From Mallotus nudiflorus (Eukaryota; Streptophyta; Magnoliopsida; Malpighiales; Euphorbiaceae): a stretch of DNA of 64,000 nucleotides. The stretch lies in assembly GCA_947683625.1 (NCBI GenBank), contig CANTUR010000049.1, positions 3,946,501 through 4,010,500 on the forward strand, in the 5' to 3' direction. Numbering within the stretch: position 1 is the first letter of the stretch; each line of letters begins with the position of its first letter. The notes under the pieces are model-generated. The model did no database searches. It was not told where the DNA came from and saw nothing but the letters and a program-made list of their open reading frames with translations. A program made the translations under genes and the position numbers. Below, one piece after another: positions 23,053-33,392 of the stretch.

Positions 23053-24008
23053 AATGGCTACAATAATGTTCCACGACATGATACACAAGGAGGTAGAAGT
23101 CTATGTCAATGACATGATGGTGAAATCAAAGACTCGAGAAGAGCATCCAGTTGTATTGGAAAGGTTCCTATAAAGAGTAGACAAATACAATATGAGGCTG
23201 AATCCTAAGAAGTGTGTATTTAGGGTAACCTCAAGGAAGATACTGGGATATATAGTTAGTAAAAGAGGAATTGAAGTTGACTTAGAAAAGGTAAAAGCAA
23301 TCCGAGAAATGCTAAAACCAAAGAATGAGAAAAAGATTTATGAATTCTTAGGAAAATTACAGTTCATCAGTAGATTCATAGCTAGATTGACTGAAGTATG
23401 TAACCTGATATTTAAGTTGCTCAAGAAAGATCAGCCTATGGTTTGGAATGAATGATATCAGATCACTTTTGATAAAATTAAGGACTATCTCATGAATCCT
23501 CTAATCCTGAGACCTTTAGAAATGGGAAAACCTTTAATTATGTACCTAGAAATTATAGGGAATGAAATAGGGGCTATATTGGCTCATGAAAGAGAAGCAC
23601 AAGCTGAGCACATAGTCTATTACTTGAGTAAAAAAATGCTTTGGGCGATGAAGAAGTTAAGGTTAAGGTTGAGCATATTTGTTTAGTAATGGTTTGGGCG
23701 ATGAAGAAGTTAAGACACTACTTTTAGTCTTATAAGATCAAAGCAATTTTAAAGATAGATCTAATGAAACATCTATTTGAAGCACCTTCATTAGTTAGCA
23801 AGCTAGCCAAATGGTTAGTACTAACGACAAAGTTTGACTTTGAGTATCTGATTAAGAAGACGGTAAAAGGAAAAGTAGTGGCTAAATTTCTAGCACTAAA
23901 CCTAGCTTCAGATGCCTGAGAGATAGAACTTAAGTTCCAGGATGACCTTATAGTAACAATTAAGATCCAAGGATGATGAATGTATTTTGAGTAGGAATAA
24001 GGGTAATC
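23053..24008 (+). pseudogene. Element A reverse transcriptase C-terminus and RNase H start
   Basis: Reads HKEVEVYVNDMMVKSKTREE, so the catalytic YVDD is YVND here (23102-23113), then MRLNPKKCVFRVTSRKILGY and FLGKLQFISRFIARLTEVC (thumb). Next come NPLILRPLEMGKPLIMYLEI and AILAHEREAQAEHIVYYLSK (connection/RNase H-like), MVWAMKKLRHYF and LVSKLAKWLVLTTKFDFEYL. At 23640-23713 the stretch TTTGGGCGATGAAGAAGTTA occurs twice about 51 bp apart, a small local duplication. RT and RNase H would copy the RNA genome; the lost Asp plus stops make this copy inactive. Confidence 0.85.
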
Positions 24009-24622
24009 TTGTTAACTCTAGAAAAAGAGGTGATCCTTATAGCAAAGAAACTAAAATTTCAAGTTACGAATAATGAAGCAAAGTATGTTACATGTATAAC
24101 AGGAATGGAAACACTGATGGCCTTAAAAGTTATAGAAGTAGAAATACTGGGTGACTCAGTGTTAGTAATCAATGAAGCCATTAATGAATCAGATTTAAAA
24201 AAGCCACATCTGAAGCCATATCTAAAACGTTTATAGTAGTTGAAATAATCATTCTAGGAATGTAGGTTCATTCATTTATTGAGAAATCACAATAAAATGG
24301 CAAATGCCTTATCATCATTAGCATTAGTTTAGGATGGATTGACAACCATGCCTATGAAACCTTTGGTATTACTGAAGCTTAGTTAGCCAAGTCACAAGAA
24401 CATGAGGGTAATGAAAGTAAGAGTGGATGATGTTCAAAAGTATCTTAACAATCGTGAATATCCAAAAGGTGCAAATGAAAAGGATAAGATAGTTATCAGA
24501 AAGCTAGTATTAAAATTCATCCTTCACTAAGTTGTCATGTACAAGAGAACCTCAGATGGGATGTAATTGCTCTATTTAGAAGAATGAAGCAAAGATGGTA
24601 ATGACATATATTCATTTTTGTT
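24009..24622 (+). pseudogene. Element A RNase H and start of integrase
   Basis: 24009-24236 reads LTLEKEVILIAKKLKFQVTN, NEAKYVTCITGMETL, then ILGDSVLVINEAINES. GDS and the preceding Glu of NEA are RNase H active-site positions (AEYEA in D). It continues with HNKMANALSSLALV, where D-N-x-x-D is expected. After a linker, 24520-24620 reads YKRTSDGM*LLYLEE and EAKMVMTYIH, the integrase N-terminal (HHCC) start. Similarity stops at about 24622, before the zinc-binding Cys pair, where a deletion or rearrangement must lie. Confidence 0.78.
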
Positions 24623-24738
24623 GTCATTCTCAGCATCAACATCATATAGAGGTCCTCTCCTCCTAGTTCCGGCACCATGAACTTTCAACTCCTCTAACTT
24701 AGCCCATACCCTTTAGAACTCACTTTGAAAAAAGGCAG
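24623..24738 (+). other. Element A 3' region, piece 1
   Basis: No plus-strand similarity. On the minus strand one open stretch reads RVWAKLEELKVHGAGTRRRG, which could be the end of an antisense gene like those in D, but this is weak. It continues after E at 26580-26708 and after F at 33025-33392. Confidence 0.35.
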
Positions 24739-26579
24739 TGTAATTACCCAATTTTGGGATAGTAGAGTGTGGATGCAACAGAGGACTCCAATGATGAAAA
24801 TTTATTACAAATAGGTTTGTGGTCATTGATTTATCAATCTCAAGGCTTAATTTGATTTTTTTAAGATTTAATCGTAATGTTTTATTTAAGTACCTAATTA
24901 AAAAAGTTTTAATTCTTTCAGAGGTATTTTTGTAATTAAATGTTAACAAATTTACCCATCAGAATTATGTAATTCTGATTGGAATTACATATTTTAATCG
25001 GAATTACATATTTCTAATCGAAAATATGTAATTCCTACCAGAATTATAGATTTCTAATCGAAAGTGCATTATTCTGATCAACATCCTTTTATTTGTTTTA
25101 TTAATTTGGTTTTTTTGAAAATAATTTTTCTTACTTTTCATTGGTTAAAAAATAAATAAAAGGATAAATATAAAAATAAAAAATAATACTGATAATGATA
25201 AATTATCAGGATGTTTAATAAACAAAAGTTGAAAATTTTATCTTCAATGGAGATTAGGGTTTGTTCACTTGTATATATTCATTCTTTTTCTGTGAGGAGG
25301 GGATCAACTTCCTTTGTAAAATGACAGAGAAAAATTGACAAAGAGCATAAAAGAGAGAAAAAGCTTTAAGGAAAAAAAAAAACCTTCTTTGCACGATATT
25401 TTCTTTCAAAAACAAAAAAGGTCCTTGAATTAGGCGTGTAGTCTAAGCCAGAGAAGAAATAAATCAAGTCTACATAACATATTCAAAATGGAGAATCAAA
25501 TACTTTGAGGGGCAAATAAATACTGCATCCATGCTACATCCCTTTTCTTCTACTCTTTCTTTTGTTCTTTTAATTTAATTTAATTGCTTTCTATTTTTTT
25601 TGTATATTTTTCCTTTTATTTTTAATCATTTTTCTTTTATTTATTTATTTTGGTGTTTTTTTTAACTGTGGTGGAAATTTGGTGGAAATATGATTGAATC
25701 AAGGAAAACCCATGAAGATCCATGGAATGCCATGGATTAAAACTAGGTTTTGAAATCACGTAGTTTAGTTTTTTTTTGTATTTTATTGTTTTATGATATT
25801 TGCATTTTGTATTTAATTTATTTTTGGGTATGTAATTAATTAATTATGTACATAGGAACTGTAATAGCCCCGATAGTAGGAATAGTGAAACCATTTAATT
25901 TTCTGTACTTTAAAACTGATTAGTAAATTAGGTTTGATTGGGTAAAAGCCAAATAAAATCAATGGTGGTAGTAGATAATTTAGGTTGCATGTAAATAAAA
26001 TTAGGGTTAGAAATCATAGTATGTATGTGTTTTATCATTATTAGTTTCAATTTGTTGTTTGGGCTTGTTTTTATGTTTTTTTATTCATTTTAGGCTCCAA
26101 TCCTATGTTAGGCTCTAACTCATTAATTAATAGGCTTTTAAAATATGTAGATTTAGCCCATTTAATTAAAACTAATGTAGATTAGACTAATTTAGCGATG
26201 TTGCATTTTATGAATGCATTGTTTGTATGCTCTTTCATGATTAGTTGCCTTTGGAGTTAGATGTATGCTAAATTAGGGTTTAAATGAAATTTCATGTAAA
26301 TAGGGAATAATTTAGTAACTAATAAGGTAATTCTAAATGAATATAAGACTAAAAGAAGTTGGTATTCCATATCCAAAATCTTTTGGTTATGGTACTAACT
26401 TTCTTTTAGAGAATTGAGTTATCACCACCATCGATTTATCCCAGTTATTGCCCTGGGTCATAACTTCTCATCTCCATACTATGTCTTTATGATATAGTAG
26501 TGTTTTATCTAGAGCTTTGAGCTCAAATAGTGTTGTGGTTGCTAAAATCTTCTATATGCACTAAACCCTATAATCTATA
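24739..26579 (+). mobile_element. Solo LTR E (same family as element D)
   Basis: Begins TGTAATTACCCAATTTTGGG and ends CACTAAACCCTATAATCTATA-like, matching the D LTR (TGTAAGCACC...CCGTCCACA). Shared interior: CCATGGAATGCCATGGAT, TAATAGCCCCGATAGTAGGA and CATCTCCATACTATGTCTTT. TSD is GGCAG (24734-24738) and GGCAC (26580-26584). No internal sequence. Confidence 0.85.
24957..25090. repeat. short palindromic repeats (GAATTAC-type) in LTR E
   Basis: Five to six units of about 22 bp with the core ATTCTGATTGGAATTACAT and variants (TTTAATCGGAATTACATA, TTCCTACCAGAATTATAG). Each core is close to palindromic. Related clusters lie at 22745-22840 (LTR C), 33575-33625 (D 5' LTR) and 46440-46590. Confidence 0.7.
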
Positions 26580-26708
26580 GGCACCCTTTTATTGTCATGC
26601 AGCCTCTTATGGACAGAGCGCCTAATCCTACTCACTCATCATCCTCATATGCTCATGCTACATTATAACAAGCATGAATTAACTTTTACACATCCATAAC
26701 ATACATAC
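26580..26708 (+). other. Element A 3' region, piece 2
   Basis: 129 bp between E and F with no recognisable content other than its role as flanking sequence of two insertions. Confidence 0.35.
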
Positions 26709-28010
26709 TGTTGAACCTTGAGGGGTAAAATAATCATTTTTGATGGTCACAAGTATTTAAGTTTATATTTAATTTGTGTTTTTAAGTGCTTATATTCAAG
26801 TGCATTAAAAGTGAAAAATTCATGGTCGGACACAAGCAATAAAAGTCCAGTTGTTGAATTTCCAAATTTGCAGTTATGTCATGAGTGGTGATGAAATCAT
26901 CATGAGTGATGACAAGGAAAAATTTGAAGATAGAATTTTTTGTAAAAAATCCAAAGTCAAATTTGGTAAACTATAATGGGAATCTTTATTTCTAATAGTC
27001 ACAAACAAATCCCAATCATAAAAATTTAGAGTAAAATTATGTAGTTTAAAATTGTAAATTTCCTAAAATTCCCAAGAGTAGTCACTACCAGCATCGTGAG
27101 CAAACTGAAGTCATGACACACTCGTCATGAGTAGTGACAAATTTATCATGAGAAATGATGACCACCAATGCTATCTAGAATCTTATCACTACCAATGACA
27201 TAAGCGTTATAACTCATGAAGGCACACAAATTTGAAATTTTATCTTGGCGCCTCGACTTTCATGACCAATGACGATTTGTCATAAGTTATGCAAATGTGT
27301 AAAGCACTTTTTCTTTTAAGTCTCAAATGGTTTTATTTGCTTTAAATGCACCTCCAACAACTCTTTTTCTCTTAAAGGGTTTAAATACTACCAAGAATAG
27401 AGCTAGAATAAGTGAAGGAAGTTGAGCAAACACATTTAGAGAAATCTTTAAGCATATAATCTTCACTTAATCCTTCAACCACCCAAGCTTTCATCTTTAA
27501 TTCATATAATTCTTATTTATCTTAATAATATTCTTGAGTGTGGGTTGATGAGTGTTTAAAACCATTATTCAAAAGCTTAATAGTGAGATTAAGTGAGTTG
27601 GGTTAGGGTTTTATTCACTTGTAAGCTAAGAGGATTGTTCTTAGCAAGTGGGTTTGAGAATGAGCCATTGAAAACACTTGGGTTAGAGAGTGAGCCTTGT
27701 GAAAACACTTAGGTTTGAGTGTAAGCCTTGGGAAAACACTTGGGTAGCTTAATTTAAGCTAGTAAGGGTTTAATCTACACCTTGGAGTAGATTGATAGTG
27801 GATCGAAATTCTCAACTTATAGTTGAGGAGAGGATGTAGGCTTTGAGGGCTGATCCTCTATAAATCCTTAGAGTTCTTATCACTCTTATTCTTCATTTTA
27901 TACATCTCTTACTCTGTTTTTTTTATTACTCTTAGGTGTAAAATAAAAATTACCTATATTTTTCAAAAAGCCAATTCACTCCCCCCACTTGGCACTTGCT
28001 AAATTACATT
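26709..28010 (+). repeat. Element F 5' LTR
   Basis: Begins TGTTGAACCTTGAGGGGTAA and ends CTAAATTACA just before the PBS. Contains several GTCATGAGTGATGAC-like motifs (26876-26915, 27110-27165) and the late block GTTGAGGAGAGGATGTAGGC shared with the 3' LTR. Confidence 0.87.
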
Positions 28011-28024
28011 TAGTATCAGACCTG
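28011..28024 (+). other. primer-binding site of element F
   Basis: TTTAGTATCAGACC, a variant of the copia sequence TTTGGTATCAGAGC (tRNA-iMet). Confidence 0.75.
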
Positions 28025-28067
28025 TGATCTCCATTCTTAAAGATTTAACCATCTTAGAGAAAATATC

Positions 28068-29420
28068 ATGGCCTCCACAAATCAAGTTGTTGTCACCCTC
28101 GAAATTCATGGTCCTAGCTACAAAGACCTCCATTCTTTAATGGTATCAATTATGCTTATTGGAGAAATAAGATGGATATGTTTTTGTACAGTGAAGGAGT
28201 TAGTTTATGGGATATTATTGAAGAAGGTTAGAGTCCTCCAACAAAGAAAGATAATTAAGGCAATGAGGTGTTCATTCCTATAAAGGAATGAAGTAATGGG
28301 CAATCCAAAGCCAACTCAAGAAATAGAAAAGAAATCACTATTTTTTATTATGGTTTGTATAAAGAATAATACAATTAATAGAGCATTTGATATTTACTAA
28401 AGAGATTTGGGAATATTTGAAGACTAAGCATGAAGGCATTAGTTAAGTCAAGAATAAGAAATTACAAATGCTTAGAAGAGAGTGTGAATTGTTTGAGATG
28501 AAACCTTATGAGAAAATTAGTGATATGTATAGTAGGCTTATCACTCTCATCAATCTATGAGGAAACTTGACAAGAAATTTTCAAATGATGATGTTAACAA
28601 TATAATTCTTATGAGTTTTCCTCAAAAGGTTTAGGAAGCTAAGATGGCCTTAATTGAAGAAGTAAATGATCTTTCTATTCTACCTATGGATGAACTACTT
28701 GGGAAACTTCTCACCCATGAAATCAAAATAAATTAAGTGGTAGAGAAAGAAATGGCCAAGAACGACAAAAGCATAGCTCTCAAGGCAAGTAGAGACACTA
28801 GTGATAGCAGCTCAAGTGAAAATAAAGATGAGTATGTTATAATTTTAAGAAATGTAAGAGATCTCATCATGAAGAAGAGAAAAGGATTTAAGAAGCAAGA
28901 CTTGTAAGAATGATCGAATGAGTTGTTATGAATGCAACAAATTAGGTCATACTAAATCTTAATGCCCAAAGTTAAAGAAATCCTTCAAGAAAGATAGGAA
29001 GCACAATAAGGAAAAGAAGAATGCACTTAAAGTAACTTGGGATGATTTAAGAGAGTCTAGTGATAATGACACCGATGGAGAGGTTTCCAACCTTTGCTTT
29101 ATGGCCTTGGAGGAACCTTCAAGTGAGGTAACTCTAGACCTTAAATCTAATATTGAAATGTTATATAATTGTGAAAAATTGGTGCATAAATATGATAAAT
29201 ACTTGTTTAGAATTAATTCACTTAAAGAAATGGTAAAAACTTTAAAAGAATAACTTAAGAAATTAAGGTCCTCTAATGAAAAGTTAACCAATTCATTGAA
29301 TGAAAGTAATTCTAAGGAAATTAAGATTATAAAATGAAAATGCAAAGCTTATTGAACAAAATATATTTTTAGAAAATGAAAATGGCAATTTCAAAGAGTC
29401 CATTTTTAGATTTAAGAAAG
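28068..29420 (+). pseudogene. copia gag of element F with CCHC knuckle
   Basis: ATG 28068 opens MASTNQVVVTLEIHGPSYKD; after one frameshift NYAYWRNKMDMFLYSEGVSL follows, the usual N-terminal copia gag block. 28400-28560 reads EIWEYLKTKHEGIS and LQMLRRECELFEMKPYEKIS (UBN2-type gag core). A knuckle CYECNKLGHTKS*CP lies at about 28930-28975 (CX2CX4HX4C, one stop inside). It is followed by an acidic and coiled-coil-like stretch, ESSDNDTDGEVSNLCFMALE, then KYLFRINSLKEMVKTLKE. That long Glu/Lys/Leu-rich tail is typical of Sirevirus gag. Several stops; not functional. Confidence 0.82.
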
Positions 29421-30440
29421 GAAAGGAAAGGAAATTATGGATGGTATGATCTCTATAATTTCCACTTCTTTAAAATCTAAATTTGGAATTGGTTTTAAAA
29501 ATGCTCATGCTAGTACTTTAAAAATTGTAAGCCTAAGTCCTCCTATTACTAAGGTTTACTAAAAGCCTAGTCTTAAAACCAATGGACTTAAAAAATCTAA
29601 TGGTAACAAGACTACCAAATCTAGAACTAAGAGCTCAATAGGACCTAAGCCTAGGAAACCCAATCATGCTCATTATCATGGTTTTCATTGTTTTAAAATG
29701 AAAAAGCATGCACTAAATGTTAAATGCCATTATTGTGGTATGATAGGACATAAGAATTCTAGATGCTATATTAGAAAGACTCATTTAGGGTACTCAATTG
29801 ATGAGTCTTTCAATGTTAACCCCTAAGAACTCAAATACATTTCGGTACCCAAAATACGAAGCATTTTATTATAAGTTTGCTTAGAATCCACAATGTGCAA
29901 AGAAAAGTGGTATATAAATAGTGGATGTTTAAGGTACATAACTGGAAAGGCCAACCTCTTCTCTCATTTGGAGATGAAAATGGGAGGCAAAGTTACATTT
30001 GATGATAATGTCAAAGGTAAGATTATAGGCATTGGTCAAGTTTGTAAGAAAGACTCTACTCATATTGAAGATATTTTTTTTAGTTGATGGCTTAAAGCAC
30101 ATATTACTTAATGTTAGTTAATGATATAATAAAGTAATAGAGTGAATTTTGGACCAAAGAAATTCTTTGTAACTCATGTGGAAGAGAACAAAGTCATTTT
30201 CAATGGTGAAAGAGTCAACAATGTTTATACTATTGATCTATCCCCTTTGACTAACTAAGGTGTTAAGTGTTTTGTTGCTATTAAGTATAACACTTGGATG
30301 TGGCATAGGAGATTTGGTGATGCTAGTGTGGAGCTCATTAGAGATATAAGCAAAGACGATTATGTCATTATCCTCTTCAAAGTGAATTTCTAAAAGAACA
30401 AGTGTGTGGAGCTTATCAAATGAGTAGTCTTAAAGAGTTA
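29421..30440 (+). pseudogene. Element F second knuckle, protease and GAG-pre-integrase remnant
   Basis: A second CCHC, CHYCGMIGHKNSRCY, is at 29727-29771. From 29893 an open frame reads KWYINSGCLRYITGKANLFS, then GGKVTFDDNVKGKIIGIGQV: the copia protease region, in which the catalytic DSG is NSG (Asp to Asn). 30140-30260 reads FGPKKFFVTHVEENKVIFNG-like, then MWHRRFGDASVELIRDISKD, the GAG-pre-integrase domain. VCGAYQMSSLK near 30410-30435 looks like the last part of the integrase zinc finger. After that all pol sequence is missing. Confidence 0.8.
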
Positions 30441-31764
30441 AATCAATAACAAGAAGCAATGGAGAATGATAAGCTACTTCCCTTCCAATTGAGTAATCTC
30501 AAAATGTTTGTTGGTAATTTATTGTGATACATGGTTGCTTGTTTTATTATAATTAATTGTTTGAACCTTGAGTGGTTAATTTATTATATCCATGAACTTT
30601 GATTAATTGTGTTACAACATGTATTTGTCCCTATTATATTTAAAATAGCTCAACCCAAGTTCAAAGCTTCATTTTTGAAAATTTTGGATTTAAATCATGA
30701 TAATTATACTACTATCACTGGCAGTAAAGGTTTTGTTATTTCAAATAAATTGATTTTTCAAAGTTTGTTATTTTTGTGCTTAACTGAATATGGATATGCA
30801 AACTTTGTTGATACATTATGATATTTATTTTTTGGATATTTCATGACTATTGAATTTTTTTTTTGTTTAAAGTAGAGGTGTTATGTATTGGATACTCTGT
30901 GTTTTTTCTTGTGGCTTCTATTTGGTTAAATTGCCATTGGTTATTGAATTTTTTGTGGTTATTAACTTTTGATTATATTGGATACTTGAGAACCTTGATA
31001 TTGGTTAATTGATAGTTTTCATTGACAGTTGTGGGAACTCATTGGTTTAATTAGAGTTTTTTCATCTTGGTTACTTTTTGACATGTTAGTGGTCATTCGA
31101 TATGGCTATTGATTTTCCTTTTGGCTAAAATGGAAGTGTTGGTGACTATATTCCATGTTTTATTAACATTGATTTTGTTGGCATCTTCTTGGTTAATTTA
31201 TGACAACTCTTTAGATATATTTTAGTTGGATACATATTTTATTTGGTTATTGTCATAGGCTATAATTCGTATCTTATGGATTTTTATTTTTATTTTTAAC
31301 TAGATTTTTCAAGTCTTTTTAGAACTTGGCATGGTTATGGCATTTCATTTTTTAGAACCTTCCTTTCTACAAAATTTTCTTGTTGTTTTTTATAGTAACA
31401 AAGGGGGAGAAAATGTAAAATGTTTTGAATTGTGTTTGGGGAGAAAGATTCTTATGGCTGAGAAAGTATTTTTTGTTTATTGCAAAGGGGGAGAATTAAT
31501 TTTAAATATATTTGTTGATTGATGAATATACTTCTTTAGATATATTTTTGTTGTTTGAAAGTTGAGCTTTGATTACTTTGATCATGTCAATGCTTTACTT
31601 ATAATTTTTAATAATTGATGCCTTGGTTAATCAAATATGCAAAATGAACTTGCTAATTGATTTTTGCAATTTTCAAATTTAGACTTATTTTATAGGGGAG
31701 TTATTCCTTCCTATTTTTAGCCTAATTTTACATAGTTATTTATTACTATCACAAAGGGGGAGAT
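30441..31764 (+). other. Element F 3' non-coding region with three polypurine tracts
   Basis: AT-rich, no coding similarity. ACAAAGGGGGAGA occurs at 31398-31410, GCAAAGGGGGAGA at 31482-31494, and ACAAAGGGGGAGAT at 31751-31764 directly before the 3' LTR. The last is the functional position. Confidence 0.8.
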
Positions 31765-33024
31765 TATTGACCTTAAGGGGTAAACTAATAATTTTTTATG
31801 GTCACAAGTAATTAAGTAAAATTATATTTGATCCATGTGTTTAAGTGCTTACATTCAGGTGGATTAAAAATGAAAAATTCATGTTCTAACACAAGCAATG
31901 AAAAGTTAAGTTGTTGAATTTCCAAGTTTGCAATTATGTCATGAGTGGTAATAAAATTATCATGAGTGATGACAAGGACAAAATTGAAGATCAAATTTTT
32001 CGTCAAAAATCCAAAGTAAAATTTGGTTAACTATGATGGTAATCTTCATTTCAAATGGTCACAAGTAAATCCCAATCATCGAAAAAAATATTTTGAGCAA
32101 AATTATGAAGTTCAAAATTACAAATTTCCTAAAATTTTTAAGAGTAGCCACCACCTGCATCGTGAGCAAACTGAAGTTATGACACACTCGTCATGAGTGG
32201 TGACAAATCCATTATAAGCATTTATGACCACCACTGCTATCTAGAATCTCATCACTACTAATGATAGAAGCATCACAACTCATGAAAGCAAATGAATTTG
32301 AAATTTTATCTTAGTGCCCTGACTATCATGACCAATGACGATTTGTAATGAGTTATGAAAAGCATGCATAGCACTTTTTCTTTTGAGTCTTAAATGGTTT
32401 TATTTGAATTAAATGCATCTCCAATAACTCTTTTTCTCTTAGAGGGTTTAAATACTACCAAGAACAGAGCTAGAACAAGTGAAGGAAGTTGAGCAAACAC
32501 ATTTAGAGAAATCTTTAAGTATTTAATCTTTAATTAATCCTTTTACCACTCAAGCTTTCATCTTTTTATCTTATGTGTTCTTGAGTATGGGTTGGTGAGT
32601 GTTTAAAACCATTATTCAAAGCTCAACAGTGAGATTAAATGAGTTGGGTTAGGGTTTTATTCACTTGTAAGCTAAGAGGATTGTTCTTAGCAAGTGGGTT
32701 TGAGTGTGAGCCTTGTGAAAACACTTAGGTTTGAGTGTGAGGCTAAGGAAAACACTTGGGTAGCTTGATTTAAGCTTGTAAGGGTTTAATCTACACCTTA
32801 AAGTAAATTAATAATGGATTGAAATTCTCAACTTGTGGTTGAGGAGAGGACGTAGGCTTTGAGGGCCAAACTTCTATAAATCCTTAGAGTTCTTATCATT
32901 TTATTCTTCATTTCATACAGCTCTTACTCTATTTTTTATTGCTTTTAGGTATGAAACGAAAGTTACCCATATTTTTTAAAAAGCCAATTCACCCCCTCTT
33001 AGCACTTATGGAATTCCACTTACA
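31765..33024 (+). repeat. Element F 3' LTR
   Basis: Begins TATTGACCTTAAGGGGTAAA (TGTTGA with G-to-A) and ends CCACTTACA. Shares the 5' LTR landmarks such as GGGTTTAAATACTACCAAGA, GTTGAGCAAACACATTTAG and GGTTTTATTCACTTGTAAGC. Confidence 0.87.
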
Positions 33025-33392
33025 CATAGTATTGCATATTTGAATAAGGAAAACAAGAAAGAGTAACAAGATACTCATATAAGTCTCCACATAATGATGG
33101 ATATGATAGCTCATTAGGCTTAAAGCGCACTGGAACAAGTACTTAGTTGTCCCTCGTGAAACCTATAAATAAGACAGTTAGAAAGTAGCTGACTCAAAAC
33201 ATTAAAATAACAAAGATAGAAGTAGGTAGTGTTCCCAAGAATAAAGGCCATAGGCTCAGTAGATGCAAGGACTACATTTGTCACCACCCTGTATAAAAAT
33301 TGTATCCCTTGACTATGGGAAACAAAAATACTACAGCTAAAGTTATGGACACAACAGATAAACTAATAGATGATGCAGTAAGAATTACAGTC
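33025..33392 (+). other. Element A 3' region, piece 3
   Basis: 368 bp between F and D with no recognised coding content. It continues after D at 50155 according to the CAGTC/CAATC duplication. Confidence 0.45.

Larger units (their letters stand above)
26709..33024 (+). mobile_element. Element F: copia (Sirevirus-like) element with most of pol deleted
   Basis: Two LTRs (26709-28010 and 31765-33024), PBS at 28011, gag with CCHC knuckles, protease remnant, GAG-pre-integrase, then a long non-coding 3' part with three polypurine-like tracts. TSD is CATAC (26704-26708) and CATAG (33025-33029). Integrase core, RT and RNase H are absent: coding similarity stops near 30440. The long gag with a second knuckle and multiple polypurine tracts is what I know of Sirevirus copia elements, so I place it there with moderate confidence. 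Confidence 0.87.

Noticed and set aside
28959..29345. 128-codon minus-strand open frame
   Set aside because: Antisense shadow of the coiled-coil part of the F gag.
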